Below are positions 16,797 through 26,556 of a DNA stretch of 64,000 nt, piece after piece (the first letter of the stretch is position 1; each line of letters starts with the position of its first letter). The position numbers and the translations under genes are program-made. The notes beneath the pieces were generated by a model that searched no databases, was not told the DNA's origin, and worked only from the letters and a program-made list of their open reading frames with translations. Origin of the DNA: Sulfitobacter mediterraneus (GTDB lineage Bacteria; Pseudomonadota; Alphaproteobacteria; Rhodobacterales; Rhodobacteraceae). Location: contig NZ_CP069004.1 in the NCBI RefSeq assembly GCF_016801775.1, positions 3,162,001 through 3,226,000 on the forward strand, written 5' to 3'.

Positions 16797-17252
16797 ATGA
16801 AAAAGGTAAAGGGCGATTTGATCGCCTTGGCACAGGCCGGTGCTTTTGATGTGATCGTGCATGGCTGCAACTGCTTTTGCACCATGGGCGCAGGAATCGC
16901 ACGAGGAATAGCGAAGACATTCCCCGAAGCGCTGGCGGAAGACAAAAGAACGGGTAAGGGGGATCGCGGCAAGTTGGGCCAGATCTCGGTTGCCGAGATT
17001 GCACAGGGTGATCTTCGGCTGACGGTGGTCAATGCCTACACCCAGTTTGATTGGCGCGGGCAGGGGCGGAAGGCAGACTATGATGCAATTCGCAGCAGCT
17101 TTTCCATCATTGCAGATCGGTTTGCCGGAAAGCGGATCGGCTTTCCGATGATCGGCGCAGGGCTGGCGGGCGGAGACTGGCAGGTGATCGAAGGCATTAT
17201 CGAAGCTGAGTTGGCCGGGCTCGATTACACATTGGTTGTCTTTGACAGCTAG
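16797..17252 (+). CDS. macro domain protein (ADP-ribose binding/hydrolase)
   Basis: A 151-residue single macro domain. KGDLIALAQAGAFDVIVHGC is the first strand region, followed by NCFCTMGAGIARGIAKTFPE, where the substrate-contacting Asn and the Gly-rich loop lie. The second phosphate-binding loop is PMIGAGLAGGDW. The NCxxxMGAGIA form resembles the ALC1/TARG1/Poa1 group, which removes ADP-ribose from proteins, DNA or ADP-ribose-1''-phosphate. GAGG precedes the ATG. It stands alone between two terminators, so no partner is indicated; no DarT-like toxin gene is next to it. Confidence 0.85.
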   Translation: MKKVKGDLIALAQAGAFDVIVHGCNCFCTMGAGIARGIAKTFPEALAEDKRTGKGDRGKLGQISVAEIAQGDLRLTVVNAYTQFDWRGQGRKADYDAIRSSFSIIADRFAGKRIGFPMIGAGLAGGDWQVIEGIIEAELAGLDYTLVVFDS

Positions 17253-17270
17253 TATCCTGAGCCTAAGTAA

Positions 17271-17297
17271 AAAGGGCCGGCGCAACGCCAGCCCTTT
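17271..17297. terminator. bidirectional terminator between macro-domain and L,D-transpeptidase genes
   Basis: AAAGGGCCGGCG and CGCCAGCCCTTT-like arms around a short loop form a long stem, with A-rich and T-rich flanks usable from both strands. It lies between two convergent genes. Confidence 0.75.
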
Positions 17298-17322
17298 CCA
17301 TCAAACGAATACGCGGCAGGTC

Positions 17323-17874
17323 TTATAGAACTGTCACAACTGTCCCGACGGGCACACGTTCGTACAGGTCTTTCACGTGCTCATTCAGCATCCGGATACA
17401 GCCGTTGGACACCGAGCGGCCGATGGAATTGGGCTGGGTGGTGCCATGGATGCGGAAATATGTGTCTTTGCCGTTCTGGAACAGATACAGCGCCCGTGCG
17501 CCCAAGGGATTGTCAGGGCCGCCGGGCTGGGCTTCGGTGTTGCCGATGAACCGCTTGTAGGCTTTGGGGTCGCGTTCGATCATCTCGTCGGTCGGGCGCC
17601 ATGTGGGCCATTCTTTCTTGAGCGCGATCGTCGCCGTGCCGGTAAATTCAAGGCCGGCCTTGCCGACACCAACGCCATAGCGGATGGCTTTGCCCGGTGC
17701 GGTGACGAAGTACAGGTAATGGCTGCGCGGCAGAATCAGCAGTTGACCGGGCTGATACTGGCGTTTGATGCGCACCTCTTGCGGAGTGGGATCATAGGCG
17801 GCGGACTCTGCCATGGCGAGTTGTGGAAGGGCGGTGGCGGCCAGCGTGCTGGCCAAAAATGTGCGGCGGCGCAT
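17323..17874 (-). CDS. L,D-transpeptidase (YkuD/ErfK family)
   Basis: A 183-residue envelope enzyme. A twin-arginine-like signal (MRRRTFLASTLAATALPQLA) is followed by the YkuD domain. The catalytic region reads RIHGTTQPNSIGRSVSNGCI, with the nucleophilic Cys in SNGCIRM and the His in RIHGT. Such enzymes form 3-3 peptidoglycan cross-links or attach lipoproteins to the wall. The start at 17874 has GGAG 6 bases upstream; an ATG four codons earlier contains that GGAG and has no site of its own. It faces the macro-domain gene across a shared terminator. Confidence 0.9.
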   Translation of the reverse strand: MRRRTFLASTLAATALPQLAMAESAAYDPTPQEVRIKRQYQPGQLLILPRSHYLYFVTAPGKAIRYGVGVGKAGLEFTGTATIALKKEWPTWRPTDEMIERDPKAYKRFIGNTEAQPGGPDNPLGARALYLFQNGKDTYFRIHGTTQPNSIGRSVSNGCIRMLNEHVKDLYERVPVGTVVTVL

Positions 17875-17949
17875 AGGTCGCTCCATGTTCGTTATGTAAA
17901 ACCAATTTTATTGTCGCAAACTCAGGCGCGTTGGCAACCCTAAGGCAAC

Positions 17950-17982
17950 AAAAAACCGGCCTACTGTTGCCAGTAGACCGGT
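17950..17982 (-). terminator. terminator of the cold-shock gene
   Basis: ACCGGCCTACTG and CAGTAGACCGGT form a 12-base stem with one mismatch and a 4-base loop. The plus-strand A run at 17950-17955 gives a T run on the minus strand after the stem. Confidence 0.8.
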
Positions 17983-18014
17983 CAATTTTGCGTGTGGGCA
18001 AATGCCCCCAGCCC

Positions 18015-18221
18015 TTAGGCCAGTGCGATGTTTGTCGCGCTTTCGCGGCCGTCACGGCCTGCTTCGACGTCGAATGTCACTTTTTGGTTGTCGGCCAGAC
18101 CTGTCAGGCCTGCGCGCTCAACAGCAGAAATGTGAACGAAAACGTCCTTGCTGCCGCCATCGGGTGCGATAAAGCCGAAGCCTTTAGTTGTGTTGAACCA
18201 TTTTACGGTGCCAGTGGCCAT
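18015..18221 (-). CDS. cold-shock protein, CspA family
   Basis: A 68-residue single cold-shock domain. RNP1 is KGFGFIAPD and RNP2 is VFVHISAVE, both intact, so it should bind single-stranded RNA and DNA and loosen mRNA structure. The start MATGTVKWF is chosen because GGAG lies 9 bases upstream and the length then matches CspA; an ATG five codons earlier overlaps that site. The gene has its own terminator and a long upstream region, consistent with a single-gene transcript and a leader. Confidence 0.93.
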   Translation of the reverse strand: MATGTVKWFNTTKGFGFIAPDGGSKDVFVHISAVERAGLTGLADNQKVTFDVEAGRDGRESATNIALA

Positions 18222-18626
18222 ATCCGTATTCTCCATTTTAGTGCCATCCGCGTAGATGCGATGGCCCGGCTCTGTTGGTCTGGATCGAAACTGAGCGCCG
18301 TAAAAGGAGACAGGGGTCGAAATAGAATAACGTTTGCAACCCGCCTTATGGCAGTTTGATCAGATTCGCACAAGAGGGCGTAACAGGGCGGGCGAAAGCT
18401 TGCCCATGTGACAGTTCTCGTCCCTTTTTGCCTTATTCTCGGCCAAGTTAAGGCGAACAAACCCAATATATTAAGGAATACCCTGAAAAGACTGGAAAAC
18501 ACCAAGACCTAGAATTGTCTTAAATCGGTCGCAAAGAAGCCCGCAATAGGGGGATAACTTGGCCATATGCCAGAAGGTTGTGCCGATGGGGGTCGGTACC
18601 AAAATCTTGAACGAGAGGGAATAGAA
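18222..18626. other. 405-base region between divergent cold-shock and response-regulator genes
   Basis: No convincing coding frame. It must hold the promoter and probably a long leader of the cold-shock gene, and the promoter of the response regulator. An AT-rich AATATATTAAGG at about 18464-18475 is a possible -10 area for the plus-strand gene, but no clear -35 matches it. The ribosome-binding site GAGGGA of the regulator lies at the end. Confidence 0.5.
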
Positions 18627-19589
18627 ATGCGCATACTTGCAGTTGATGACGATCCAATTATCCTTGATCTGCTCAAGGGTTCACTGAACAAAGACAACAG
18701 CGGCGATCTGATCTGCTGCGAAACGGCGGAAGCCGCGCTGGAGGTTCTGCAAGCTCAGACCACTCCGATTGACTGCTTCCTGCTGGATATCATGCTGCCG
18801 GGTATCGACGGGATCGAGCTGTGTGAGCAGATCCGCGCGATGAAATCATATCGCACCACACCCATTATCATGATCACCGCCAGCCGCGAAGCTGATCTGA
18901 TGGGCCGGGCATTCCATGCGGGGGCAACTGATTTTGTGTCCAAACCGCTTGATGGGATCGAACTTGGCGCGCGGATCAATAGTGCGGGCATGCTCAATGA
19001 CAGCCTGCACCGTGAGCGCCATGCGCAACACACGCTGGCGGAACTGACCGAAAAGACCAAGATCCGGTTTGATCAAGCCGTGTCACTGGACACCGGCGGT
19101 GTCACCGATCTGCTGGCGCTTGAAAATGAATTGCTGCGGATGCCGGCGGGTGTCTATGCGATGAACCTTGTTGCCATCGACGTGATGGGCCTGCGCGGTG
19201 TATTGCGCGCTGCGGGCAGCCCCGCATTCCGCCGGAACCTCGAACAGGTCGCCGAGGCTGCCAAAGAGGCACTTGATGGCCGGGTCTGGAAGATGGGCTA
19301 TGCAGGCAGTGGCCGTTTCCTTGCTGTGGTCATGGGCCGTGCGCGGTTGAACCACGCAGATTTGCAGGAACATATGAACGAGGCGCTGACCAGTGGTTGG
19401 AATATGGAAACCAACGGCACGCCAATGCCACCGGAAATTCAGGTCACGCCAATGACTGACAAACGTCTGTGGACAGGGTTGAGCGCCAGCGACATGCTGC
19501 GCGAGCATCTCCAGAACAAGGACATGATGCAGGAACTGGCCGCCGACCGTGAGAACGAGCTGTTTGAACCGCTCGAGAACGCGGCCTGA
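18627..19589 (+). CDS. response regulator with degenerate GGDEF-like C-terminal domain
   Basis: A 320-residue cytosolic protein. The receiver domain (1-120) has the acidic pair in VDDDP, phosphoacceptor Asp54 in LLDIMLPG, Thr in MITAS and Lys in VSKPLDG. After a helical linker, the C-terminal half has LLALENELLRM, NLVAIDVMGLRGVLRAAGSP and MGYAGSGRFLAVVMG. These align in order with the start, metal-binding strand and GGDEF hairpin of diguanylate cyclases, but GSGRF replaces GG(D/E)EF. Cyclase activity is therefore unlikely. The start with GAGGGA upstream is preferred over a longer frame. No kinase is adjacent. It has the same architecture as the protein at 48655-49593. Confidence 0.8.
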   Translation: MRILAVDDDPIILDLLKGSLNKDNSGDLICCETAEAALEVLQAQTTPIDCFLLDIMLPGIDGIELCEQIRAMKSYRTTPIIMITASREADLMGRAFHAGATDFVSKPLDGIELGARINSAGMLNDSLHRERHAQHTLAELTEKTKIRFDQAVSLDTGGVTDLLALENELLRMPAGVYAMNLVAIDVMGLRGVLRAAGSPAFRRNLEQVAEAAKEALDGRVWKMGYAGSGRFLAVVMGRARLNHADLQEHMNEALTSGWNMETNGTPMPPEIQVTPMTDKRLWTGLSASDMLREHLQNKDMMQELAADRENELFEPLENAA

Positions 19590-19609
19590 ACCTAGACCTC
19601 TTTTAATTC

Positions 19610-19646
19610 AAAAGGCGGGGCATGATCATCTCATGCCCCGCCTTTT
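19610..19646. terminator. bidirectional terminator between response regulator and ettA
   Basis: A perfect 16-base stem (AAAAGGCGGGGCATGA with TCATGCCCCGCCTTTT) and a 5-base loop, with A and T tracts on both sides. It lies between two convergent genes. Confidence 0.9.
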
Positions 19647-19673
19647 GTTTGTTCCGAAGTGTCCAGATCGCGA

Positions 19674-21329
19674 TTAACGCACGAACTTTTTATGCTTCAA
19701 GCGCTTTGGCTCAAGGGCGTCGGCGCCCAGACGCCGCTTCTTGTCTTCTTCATAGTCTTCAAAGTTGCCTTCGAACCATTCGACGTGCGCCTCGCCTTCA
19801 AAGGCGAGGATGTGTGTGCAGATCCGGTCGAGGAAAAAGCGGTCGTGGGAGATGACCACGGCGCAGCCGGCAAAATCGACCAGCGCATCTTCGAGGGCAC
19901 GCAGGGTTTCGACATCAAGGTCGTTGGTCGGTTCATCGAGCAGCAGGACGTTGCCACCTTCTTTGAGCAGACGCGCCATGTGGACACGGTTGCGTTCCCC
20001 ACCCGAGAGCAGGCCAACCTTCTTCTGCTGATCGCCGCCCTTGAAGTTGAAGGAGGAACAATAGGCGCGGGAGTTCACCTCGGCGTCCCCCAGTTTGATC
20101 AGTTCGGCACCGCCGGTGATTGCCTGCCATACAGTATCATCATCGGCCAAGTCATCACGGGACTGATCAACATAGGAGAGATCAACGGTTTCACCATATT
20201 CGATGGTGCCTGCATCGGGTTTTTCCTGACCGGTCAGCATCTTGAACAGTGTTGATTTACCCGCGCCGTTGGGGCCGATCACGCCGACGATGCCACCGGG
20301 GGGCAGATCAAAGCTGAGGTCTTCGACCAGCAGTTTGTCGCCCATGGCTTTGTTCAGGTTCGCCACCTCGATCACCTTGTTACCAAGGCGGGGGCCATTG
20401 GGGATGACGATCTGGGCACGGGTCAGTTTCTCGCGCTCTGACTGGTCGGCCATTTCGTTATAGGCGTTGATACGGGCCTTGGACTTGGCCTGACGGGCCT
20501 TGGCGCCCTGGCGCATCCACTCAAGTTCGCGTTCAAGCGTTTTCTGTTTGGACTTATCTTCACGGGCTTCTTGCGCCAGACGTTTGGCTTTCTGCTCAAG
20601 CCAGTCAGAATAGTTGCCCTCGTAAGGTACACCTTTGCCGCGGTCGAGTTCCAGAATCCAGCTGGTGATGTCATCAAGGAAATAACGGTCGTGGGTAACG
20701 ATCAGGATGGTGCCTTTGTAGTCCATCAGGTGCTGTTGCAGCCATGCGATGGTTTCGGCGTCAAGGTGGTTGGTCGGTTCGTCAAGCAGCAGCATGTCAG
20801 GCGCTTCAAGCAGCAGTTTACACAGCGCGACGCGGCGGGCTTCGCCGCCCGAGAGGTCTTTGATGTTGGCGTCATCGGGCGGACAGCGCAGGGCCTCCAT
20901 CGAAACATCGATCTGGCTGTCCAGATCCCAAAGGTTCTGCGCGTCAATGTCATCTTGCAACTTGGCCATCTCGTCGGCGGTTTCATCCGAGTAGTTCATG
21001 GCCAGCTCGTTGTAGCGATCAAGGATCGCCTTTTTGTCGGCCACGCCCAGCATGACGTTTTCGCGCACGGTCAGGCTTTCATCCAGCTTGGGTTCCTGCG
21101 GCAGGTAGCCCACTTTGGCCCCCTCGGCGGCCCATGCCTCGCCCTGAAAGTCCTTGTCCAGACCGGCCATGATCTTCAGCAGGGTCGATTTACCCGCACC
21201 GTTTACACCGACGACGCCGATCTTCACGCCCGGCAAAAAGTTCAGGTGGATATTCTCAAAGGTTTTCTTACCGCCCGGATAGGTCTTGGAGACGCCGGAC
21301 ATGTGATAAACGAATTGATAGGCGGCCAT
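19674..21329 (-). CDS. ettA: energy-dependent translational throttle protein EttA (ABC-F)
   Basis: A 551-residue cytosolic ABC-F protein with two ATPase domains: Walker A GVNGAGKSTLLK (about residue 35) and GPNGAGKSTLFK (about 350), signatures DLSGGEARRVAL and LLSGGERNRVHM, and Walker B LLLDEPTNHLD and LLLDEPTNDLD. The linker between them carries the arm and the basic REDKSKQKTLERELEWMRQG region. EttA binds the ribosomal E site and gates translation by ATP/ADP ratio. Length matches (555 in Escherichia coli). The start MAAYQFVYHM with AGGA upstream is preferred over an ATG seven codons earlier. It faces the response regulator across a shared terminator. Confidence 0.95.
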   Translation of the reverse strand: MAAYQFVYHMSGVSKTYPGGKKTFENIHLNFLPGVKIGVVGVNGAGKSTLLKIMAGLDKDFQGEAWAAEGAKVGYLPQEPKLDESLTVRENVMLGVADKKAILDRYNELAMNYSDETADEMAKLQDDIDAQNLWDLDSQIDVSMEALRCPPDDANIKDLSGGEARRVALCKLLLEAPDMLLLDEPTNHLDAETIAWLQQHLMDYKGTILIVTHDRYFLDDITSWILELDRGKGVPYEGNYSDWLEQKAKRLAQEAREDKSKQKTLERELEWMRQGAKARQAKSKARINAYNEMADQSEREKLTRAQIVIPNGPRLGNKVIEVANLNKAMGDKLLVEDLSFDLPPGGIVGVIGPNGAGKSTLFKMLTGQEKPDAGTIEYGETVDLSYVDQSRDDLADDDTVWQAITGGAELIKLGDAEVNSRAYCSSFNFKGGDQQKKVGLLSGGERNRVHMARLLKEGGNVLLLDEPTNDLDVETLRALEDALVDFAGCAVVISHDRFFLDRICTHILAFEGEAHVEWFEGNFEDYEEDKKRRLGADALEPKRLKHKKFVR

Positions 21330-21379
21330 GAGGGATTCCTGTCTGGTCAAAAGTGGATTCAGACCGCAATATCCCGCGG

Positions 21380-22690
21380 ATGGGGCAAGATCAACGCAGA
21401 CATGTCGGGTTGAAGCTATGCAGATGGCTGTTGGTGCTGGTTCTTGCGGGATGCAGTGCCGCGATTGAGCTGTCGCAGCCGCCCAACCTGTACCTTGATG
21501 GCCGGAACTATCCAGAACAGTTGGTGCCGATTGCCCTGCGTGTTGTGGATCCGCCGATCTTTTTCATGACGGACAGGGAGCCGGTGTATGAAAATGGCGT
21601 CGTAACAGATTATGGCACGGGCCGGTCCAATGCGATGGCCTTTGGCGCGACAGAGGTACGGTTTGGTGCGGTAGACTGGCCCGATCTTGTGGCACGTACC
21701 CATCTAGGCCAAGGCGGCCGGATTTCGCGGCTTGAGGTGCAAGAATTGCGCGAGATTGTCCGGTTTCCCGATATTCCACTTGAGGCGGAGCGAAAGGATG
21801 GCCGGTTTGAAGTTCTGCGAACGGCACAGGCGGATTACGACCGACATGCAAAAACGTTCCAAGACGCCATTCGGGAAGAGGTGCGCCGGACGGGCAATGG
21901 ACGCATCTTGATTTTTGTGCATGGGGTACGCAACGAGTTTGACGCCTCGCTGCAAACACTGGCAAACATTTGGCATTTCACAGGGCGGAGGTCCGTGCCC
22001 ATCGTGTTTTCCTGGCCCGCAGGCAACAATGGCGTCCTTGGATATTTCCGGGACCGCGAATCCGGTGACTTTAGCGTTTACCACGCCAAGGAATTCCTGC
22101 GCCTGCTCGCCGAGATTCCGGAGGTCGAAGATATTGATATCGTCACCCATTCCCGCGGCACATCGGTCATGACGCAAGCACTGCGAGAGTTGGTGATCCA
22201 TCACCGTGCCAAGGGACGCGCGCCCAAGGCGGCGATGAAAACCGGCACGCTGATCCTTGCCGCGCCGGATTTGGACACCGGCATCGTGCGGCAGCGGCTT
22301 TTGTCAGAGCGCGTTTCAGAGGCGTTCGAGCAGATCAATATCTACGTGAACCCTGATGATGTGGCCTTGCGTTTGTCTTCGATCCTGACCAACGCCCCGC
22401 GCATCGGCGCGGCAACGGACAAGGACTTCGAAGAAGGCGAATTGAGGTATTTGCGCAAACAAGCGTTGATCCATTTTATCCGGGTCGAGAAATCCATTGG
22501 GTCTGACAGCCATTCATACTTTCGCGCCAATCCCGCGGTTTTGTCCGATATCGTGCTGGCCCTGCGCACCCGGGCCTTTCCCGGTGGTGAATTACGCCCG
22601 CTTGAAGAAGATCCGGATCTGATCTGGCGTTTGCATCCCGACTATCCATTGGACCGTTTGCCCGATTTGAAGGTGGATGTGGGCCGCTAA
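21380..22690 (+). CDS. alpha/beta hydrolase of the DUF900 family, probable lipoprotein
   Basis: About 436 residues. A hydrophobic N-terminus ends in LVLAGCSAA, a lipobox with the acylated Cys. The hydrolase core has [16 protein letters not shown] (oxyanion region), VFSWPAG, and the nucleophile elbow [14 protein letters not shown] downstream HSY region could supply the catalytic His. DUF900 proteins are uncharacterised esterase-like enzymes. The start is uncertain: ATG at 21380 lacks a good ribosome-binding site, and a GTG at 21353 is possible. It is divergent from ettA with only about 50 bases between them. Confidence 0.8.
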   Translation: MGQDQRRHVGLKLCRWLLVLVLAGCSAAIELSQPPNLYLDGRNYPEQLVPIALRVVDPPIFFMTDREPVYENGVVTDYGTGRSNAMAFGATEVRFGAVDWPDLVARTHLGQGGRISRLEVQELREIVRFPDIPLEAERKDGRFEVLRTAQADYDRHAKTFQDAIREEVRRTGNGRILIFVHGVRNEFDASLQTLANIWHFTGRRSVPIVFSWPAGNNGVLGYFRDRESGDFSVYHAKEFLRLLAEIPEVEDIDIVTHSRGTSVMTQALRELVIHHRAKGRAPKAAMKTGTLILAAPDLDTGIVRQRLLSERVSEAFEQINIYVNPDDVALRLSSILTNAPRIGAATDKDFEEGELRYLRKQALIHFIRVEKSIGSDSHSYFRANPAVLSDIVLALRTRAFPGGELRPLEEDPDLIWRLHPDYPLDRLPDLKVDVGR

Positions 22691-22770
22691 GGCGGCACCT
22701 TCCTCGTGGTGGCCCGATTGACAACAGCAGGCAAACACCGTTGAACCTGTGGGAAAATTACGGGGGCCGC

Positions 22771-23385
22771 ATGTTGCGCCATCAATTTCCTTATGCCGCG
22801 CCGGGACAGGTTGTTGGTCTATTGGGCGGATCGTTTGATCCGGCTCATGCAGGACATGTGCATATCACCCGTGAGGCGCTCAAACGGTTTGGTCTTGATC
22901 AGGTGTGGTGGCTGGTCAGCCCCGGAAACCCGCTTAAGGAACGGGGGCCAGCGCCCTTGGGCAAACGGATGGAACGAGCGCGGCAAGTGATGCAGCATCC
23001 GCGTGTGCAGGTCACCGATATCGAGGCCGCGCTGGGCACCCGCTACACCGCTCAGACCCTTGCAAAGTTGCGTCAGAGTTATCCCAAGGTTCGGTTTGTC
23101 TGGTTGATGGGGGCTGATAATCTGGCGCAATTCCACCTTTGGCAGGACTGGCGTCAAATTGCCCAGACCGTTCCGATGGGCATCCTGGCCCGCCCCGGAC
23201 AACGTATTTCGGCCCGGATGAGCCGCGCCTCGGCGCTTTTTGCGCCCTACCGGATTCCGGGGCGTTATTCGCAATTGCTTGCCCAGTCGGAAGCGCCAGC
23301 GTGGTGCTTTGTGAATGTGCCGATGCATGACGCCTCGTCGACGGAAATCCGTGCGAGGGGTGGCTGGTCAGCGCAAACGGGTTGA
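22771..23385 (+). CDS. nadD: nicotinate-nucleotide adenylyltransferase
   Basis: A 204-residue enzyme that adenylates nicotinate mononucleotide to deamido-NAD in NAD synthesis. The nucleotidyltransferase motif [14 protein letters not shown] (HxGH type) lies near the N-terminus, and SSTEIRARG near the C-terminus is the usual second motif (ISSTxIR). [12 protein letters not shown] and [14 protein letters not shown] are typical NadD blocks. The ATG at 22771 has GGGGG at good spacing; a TTG 10 codons earlier is less likely. Its last 18 bases overlap the convergent EamA gene. Confidence 0.93.
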   Translation: MLRHQFPYAAPGQVVGLLGGSFDPAHAGHVHITREALKRFGLDQVWWLVSPGNPLKERGPAPLGKRMERARQVMQHPRVQVTDIEAALGTRYTAQTLAKLRQSYPKVRFVWLMGADNLAQFHLWQDWRQIAQTVPMGILARPGQRISARMSRASALFAPYRIPGRYSQLLAQSEAPAWCFVNVPMHDASSTEIRARGGWSAQTG

Positions 23386-24192
23386 GGCTAGGCCAGCGCC
23401 GATGATCAATACCAGACCTGCCCATGTGAGGGCATCGGGCAGTGTGTTGAACAGGGCCCAGCCAAGAAGAACCGCAGCAATCAGTTGGAAATAGACCAAC
23501 GGGGCCAGCCGCGTGGCCGGTGCCAAACCATATGCATAAAGCAACAGCAGATTTCCCAGCATCGAAAACAACGCCGAGGCCAGTGTCATTGACGCCATTG
23601 GCAGGCTCGCCTCTGGCAGATTGGTCAGCCCGAATGGCAGCAGCAAGACCATGCTGATCGCCAATTGGGTAAAGGTCAGCGCCAAAGGTTTTCCCAGATG
23701 CGCAAGCCAGCGTGACATGGTCAGAAATGCGCCATAGAACAGCCCCGCAGCGACGGCCCAAAACACATCGGCATCGCCGCCGGTTCCCGGCCGAACCACC
23801 AGTAAAACCCCACCAAAGCCGAGCAGGATCAAAGTCGTGCGCACCACAGTGACCTGTTCACGCAGGAATAGGGTGGCCAGTACATAGCTGAACATCGGTC
23901 CGATAAAGAAGGCAGCAAAAACCGTGGCGATATCAACCGTGCGCAACGCGAACTGGATGCAGGTGATCCCGCCGCACAGCATCGAGGCGCGCAGCCAAAT
24001 GCGCCAATTGCCAAGCAGGGCAAAGCTGCCTTTGGGCAGGAACGGCAAGACCAGCACCGTGCCGAGCGCAAACCGCGACCACGCCACAAAGACAGGCTGC
24101 GCACCCAGCCCTGAGGTCAGGATCTTGCCAGCGCTGTCCCCGACGGGGATCAGCGACATGGCCACCAGCATAATAAGAACCGCGCGTTGCAT
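23368..24192 (-). CDS. EamA-family (DMT superfamily) membrane transporter
   Basis: A 274-residue protein with about ten membrane segments in two EamA repeats. The first repeat contains [15 protein letters not shown] and the second [18 protein letters not shown] followed by [15 protein letters not shown]. Such carriers move amino acids, nucleotides or other metabolites, usually outward; no substrate is indicated. Its 3' end overlaps nadD by 18 bases in the opposite direction, and its start is 86 bases from the divergent dacB-like gene. Confidence 0.9.
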   Translation of the reverse strand: MQRAVLIMLVAMSLIPVGDSAGKILTSGLGAQPVFVAWSRFALGTVLVLPFLPKGSFALLGNWRIWLRASMLCGGITCIQFALRTVDIATVFAAFFIGPMFSYVLATLFLREQVTVVRTTLILLGFGGVLLVVRPGTGGDADVFWAVAAGLFYGAFLTMSRWLAHLGKPLALTFTQLAISMVLLLPFGLTNLPEASLPMASMTLASALFSMLGNLLLLYAYGLAPATRLAPLVYFQLIAAVLLGWALFNTLPDALTWAGLVLIIGAGLASTRLR

Positions 24193-24278
24193 GGCACGCG
24201 CTTAACATGCGCACAGGGGATTGAAAATCTGCTCCTCAGGTTCTTGTGGCGGACGCCGGACTGCGGTTTAACCGGACC

Positions 24279-25772
24279 ATGGGTAACGATTTTTCAAGAC
24301 GTGGTTTTTTGGGCTGTCTGGCCGGGTTCGGGATTGCTGGCACCGGTGCATTGGCCGCGCCGCCCGCCACCAGTTTGCGGCCGCATCTGCGCGGTGAGGG
24401 CTTTTACAAACGCGCCGTTCCACGCGCACAAGAAATTATCAGCGGCGAAAAGCTTTCGGGCCGGGTGGCCTTTGCGGTGGCGGATGCACAATCCGGCAAA
24501 TGGCTGGAATGCGAGAACGAACAGACCGGCACCGCGCCTGCCAGCGTGGCCAAAGCCCTTACCGCGCTTTATGCGCTTGGGACATTGGGCGCGGCGCATC
24601 AATTTGAAACAACGCTCGTGGCAACAGGCGGTGTGGTGAATGGCGAAGTGCAGGGCGATCTGGTTTTGGTGGGCGGCGGCGATCCGACCCTTGATACCGA
24701 CGGTTTGGCACAGATGGCGGCACAGCTGAAAGAGGCAGGCATCATCGGGATCAAGGGCGGCTTCAAGGTGTTTGAAGCGGCCCTTCCGGTGTTGCGCCAA
24801 ATCGACCCGGCGCAGCCCGATCAGGTTGGCTATAATCCTGCGGTCTCGGGTTTGGCGCTGAATTTCAATCGTGTGCATTTCGAATGGAAGCGGGGCAGCA
24901 ATGGCTATGCCATCACGATGGAAGGGCGCAGCGAACGTTACCGTCCTGCCGTGACCATGGCGTCCATGCAAATCCGCGACCGCCGCGCCCCGATCTATAC
25001 CTATGAAGACCAGCCGCAGCGCGACAGCTGGACCGTCGCCAAAGGCGCATTGGGCAAGAACGGTGCGCGTTGGTTGCCGGTGCGCAAGCCAGGGCTATAT
25101 GCGGGGGATGTATTTGCCACTTTGGCTGGGGCGCAGGGTATCCGGTTGGCCAAGCCGGAGGTGATTGATGCGCTGCCACAGGGCGAGACCATCGTCACCC
25201 ACCAAAGCGGCCCGTTGCTCGGTATTTTGCAGGATATGCTGAAGTATTCCACCAACCTCACGGCTGAAATGATCGGCCTTGCCGCGACGAAAAAGCGGAT
25301 CGGTTTGGTAGCGGATTTGCAATCTTCGGCGGCCGAGATGAACCGTTGGGCGATCAATGATCTGGGGCTGAGTGCACCCAAGCTTGTGGACCATTCCGGC
25401 CTGGGCGATGCCAGCCGCATGACTGCGCAGGATATGGCGCTTGCCTTGGTCAAAGTGCATGGCAGCACGCTGCGGAGCATTCTAAAGCCTTTCAAAATGC
25501 GCGACGAAAAAGGGCGGCCAATCAAGGATCACCCGATCACGGTCGAGGCCAAAACCGGCACCTTGAATTTTGTCTCTGGTCTGGCGGGATATTTCACGGC
25601 GGAGGATGGGCGGGTCTTGGCCTTTGCCATATTCGCAGCGGACGAAGACGCCCGCGCCAAGATCAGGCCTGAAGAACGCGAACGCGCGCCGGGTGCAAAA
25701 ACATGGAACAGGCGTGCCAAGCGCGTGCAGCAAGGGCTGATCGAACGCTGGGCGGCTCTCTATGGCACTTGA
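24279..25772 (+). CDS. dacB: D-alanyl-D-alanine carboxypeptidase/endopeptidase (PBP4, S13 family)
   Basis: A 497-residue periplasmic penicillin-binding protein. A twin-arginine-type signal (SRRGFLGCLAGFGIAGTGA) precedes the S13 domain. Catalytic motifs are SVAK in PASVAKALTALYAL, the SxN motif in KYSTNLTAEMIG and KTG in EAKTGTLNFVSG. The long insertion between SxxK and SxN, typical of S13, includes GDLVLVGGGDPTLDT. It trims or cuts peptidoglycan cross-links. The start MGNDFSRRGF is chosen because it puts the signal at the N-terminus. The last 11 bases overlap the next gene, starting a three-gene unit. Confidence 0.92.
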   Translation: MGNDFSRRGFLGCLAGFGIAGTGALAAPPATSLRPHLRGEGFYKRAVPRAQEIISGEKLSGRVAFAVADAQSGKWLECENEQTGTAPASVAKALTALYALGTLGAAHQFETTLVATGGVVNGEVQGDLVLVGGGDPTLDTDGLAQMAAQLKEAGIIGIKGGFKVFEAALPVLRQIDPAQPDQVGYNPAVSGLALNFNRVHFEWKRGSNGYAITMEGRSERYRPAVTMASMQIRDRRAPIYTYEDQPQRDSWTVAKGALGKNGARWLPVRKPGLYAGDVFATLAGAQGIRLAKPEVIDALPQGETIVTHQSGPLLGILQDMLKYSTNLTAEMIGLAATKKRIGLVADLQSSAAEMNRWAINDLGLSAPKLVDHSGLGDASRMTAQDMALALVKVHGSTLRSILKPFKMRDEKGRPIKDHPITVEAKTGTLNFVSGLAGYFTAEDGRVLAFAIFAADEDARAKIRPEERERAPGAKTWNRRAKRVQQGLIERWAALYGT

Positions 25773-26556
25773 AGCGGATCTGACCGGCTGGGCCGCGCTG
25801 GAGCGGGAGCTTTCTCTATGGAAGCAAGCCGGAGAGATCCCGACATTCTGGTGGCGCGACGACGATACGCAGGGGCCGACAGCGGCGCTTGATCAATTGA
25901 TCGGGCTATCGGATCGTTTTGGTGCGCCCTTGCATCTGGCTGCGGTGCCAAAGGGGGTTGAACCTGCCCTGGCGGCGCGTCTTGAGCCTTGTGACCAAGT
26001 TTTTGTGGTGCAGCATGGCTTTGCCCACATCAATCATGAACCTAAAGGCAAACGTGCCTCGGAGATTGGCGAAAGCCGTGATCTGTCGTTGCAGATTGCT
26101 GATCTGCGGGCGGGCTGGGAGATGTTGTTGGCTGCAGAGCTGCCCAATCTTTTGCCTATCGTCGCGCCGCCATGGAACCGCATTGGACCGCGCACCGTGC
26201 AGGCGCTTCCGCAGGTTGGTTACAAGATGCTGACTGCATTCGATCCCCGCCTGAGCGCCAAGACGCCAGAGGGGCTGTTGCAGGTCAATTGCCATATTGA
26301 TCCGGTGCGCTGGAAAGAAGGCGCGGCGTTTCGCGGAACCGACAAGACCTTGCAGCAAGTCGTATCCCACCTTGCCGCGCGGCGGACAGGACAGGCGGAC
26401 CGGCAGGAGCCCACGGGGCTATTGACCCACCATCTGCAAACCGACACTGCGACCTGGGATTTTGTAGAGGCGCTTTTGGATCGGTTGACCGGGGAAGGAG
26501 GCGGCGCCTGGATCACGTTGGCGTCCCTGTTGAAGCAAGGGCAGGCCAATGGTTGA
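25762..26556 (+). CDS. polysaccharide deacetylase-like protein
   Basis: A 264-residue divergent member of the carbohydrate esterase 4-like group. WWRDDDTQGPT carries the metal/base Asp cluster, VVQHGFAHINHEP supplies the two metal His, and VAPPWNRIGP is the conserved Pro-Trp-Asn block. A C-terminal LLTHHLQTD gives a further His. No signal peptide is seen, so it may act in the cytosol on a sugar intermediate. The start overlaps dacB by 11 bases and the end overlaps the GNAT gene by 8 bases, so the three are probably translated together. Confidence 0.82.
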   Translation: MALEADLTGWAALERELSLWKQAGEIPTFWWRDDDTQGPTAALDQLIGLSDRFGAPLHLAAVPKGVEPALAARLEPCDQVFVVQHGFAHINHEPKGKRASEIGESRDLSLQIADLRAGWEMLLAAELPNLLPIVAPPWNRIGPRTVQALPQVGYKMLTAFDPRLSAKTPEGLLQVNCHIDPVRWKEGAAFRGTDKTLQQVVSHLAARRTGQADRQEPTGLLTHHLQTDTATWDFVEALLDRLTGEGGGAWITLASLLKQGQANG

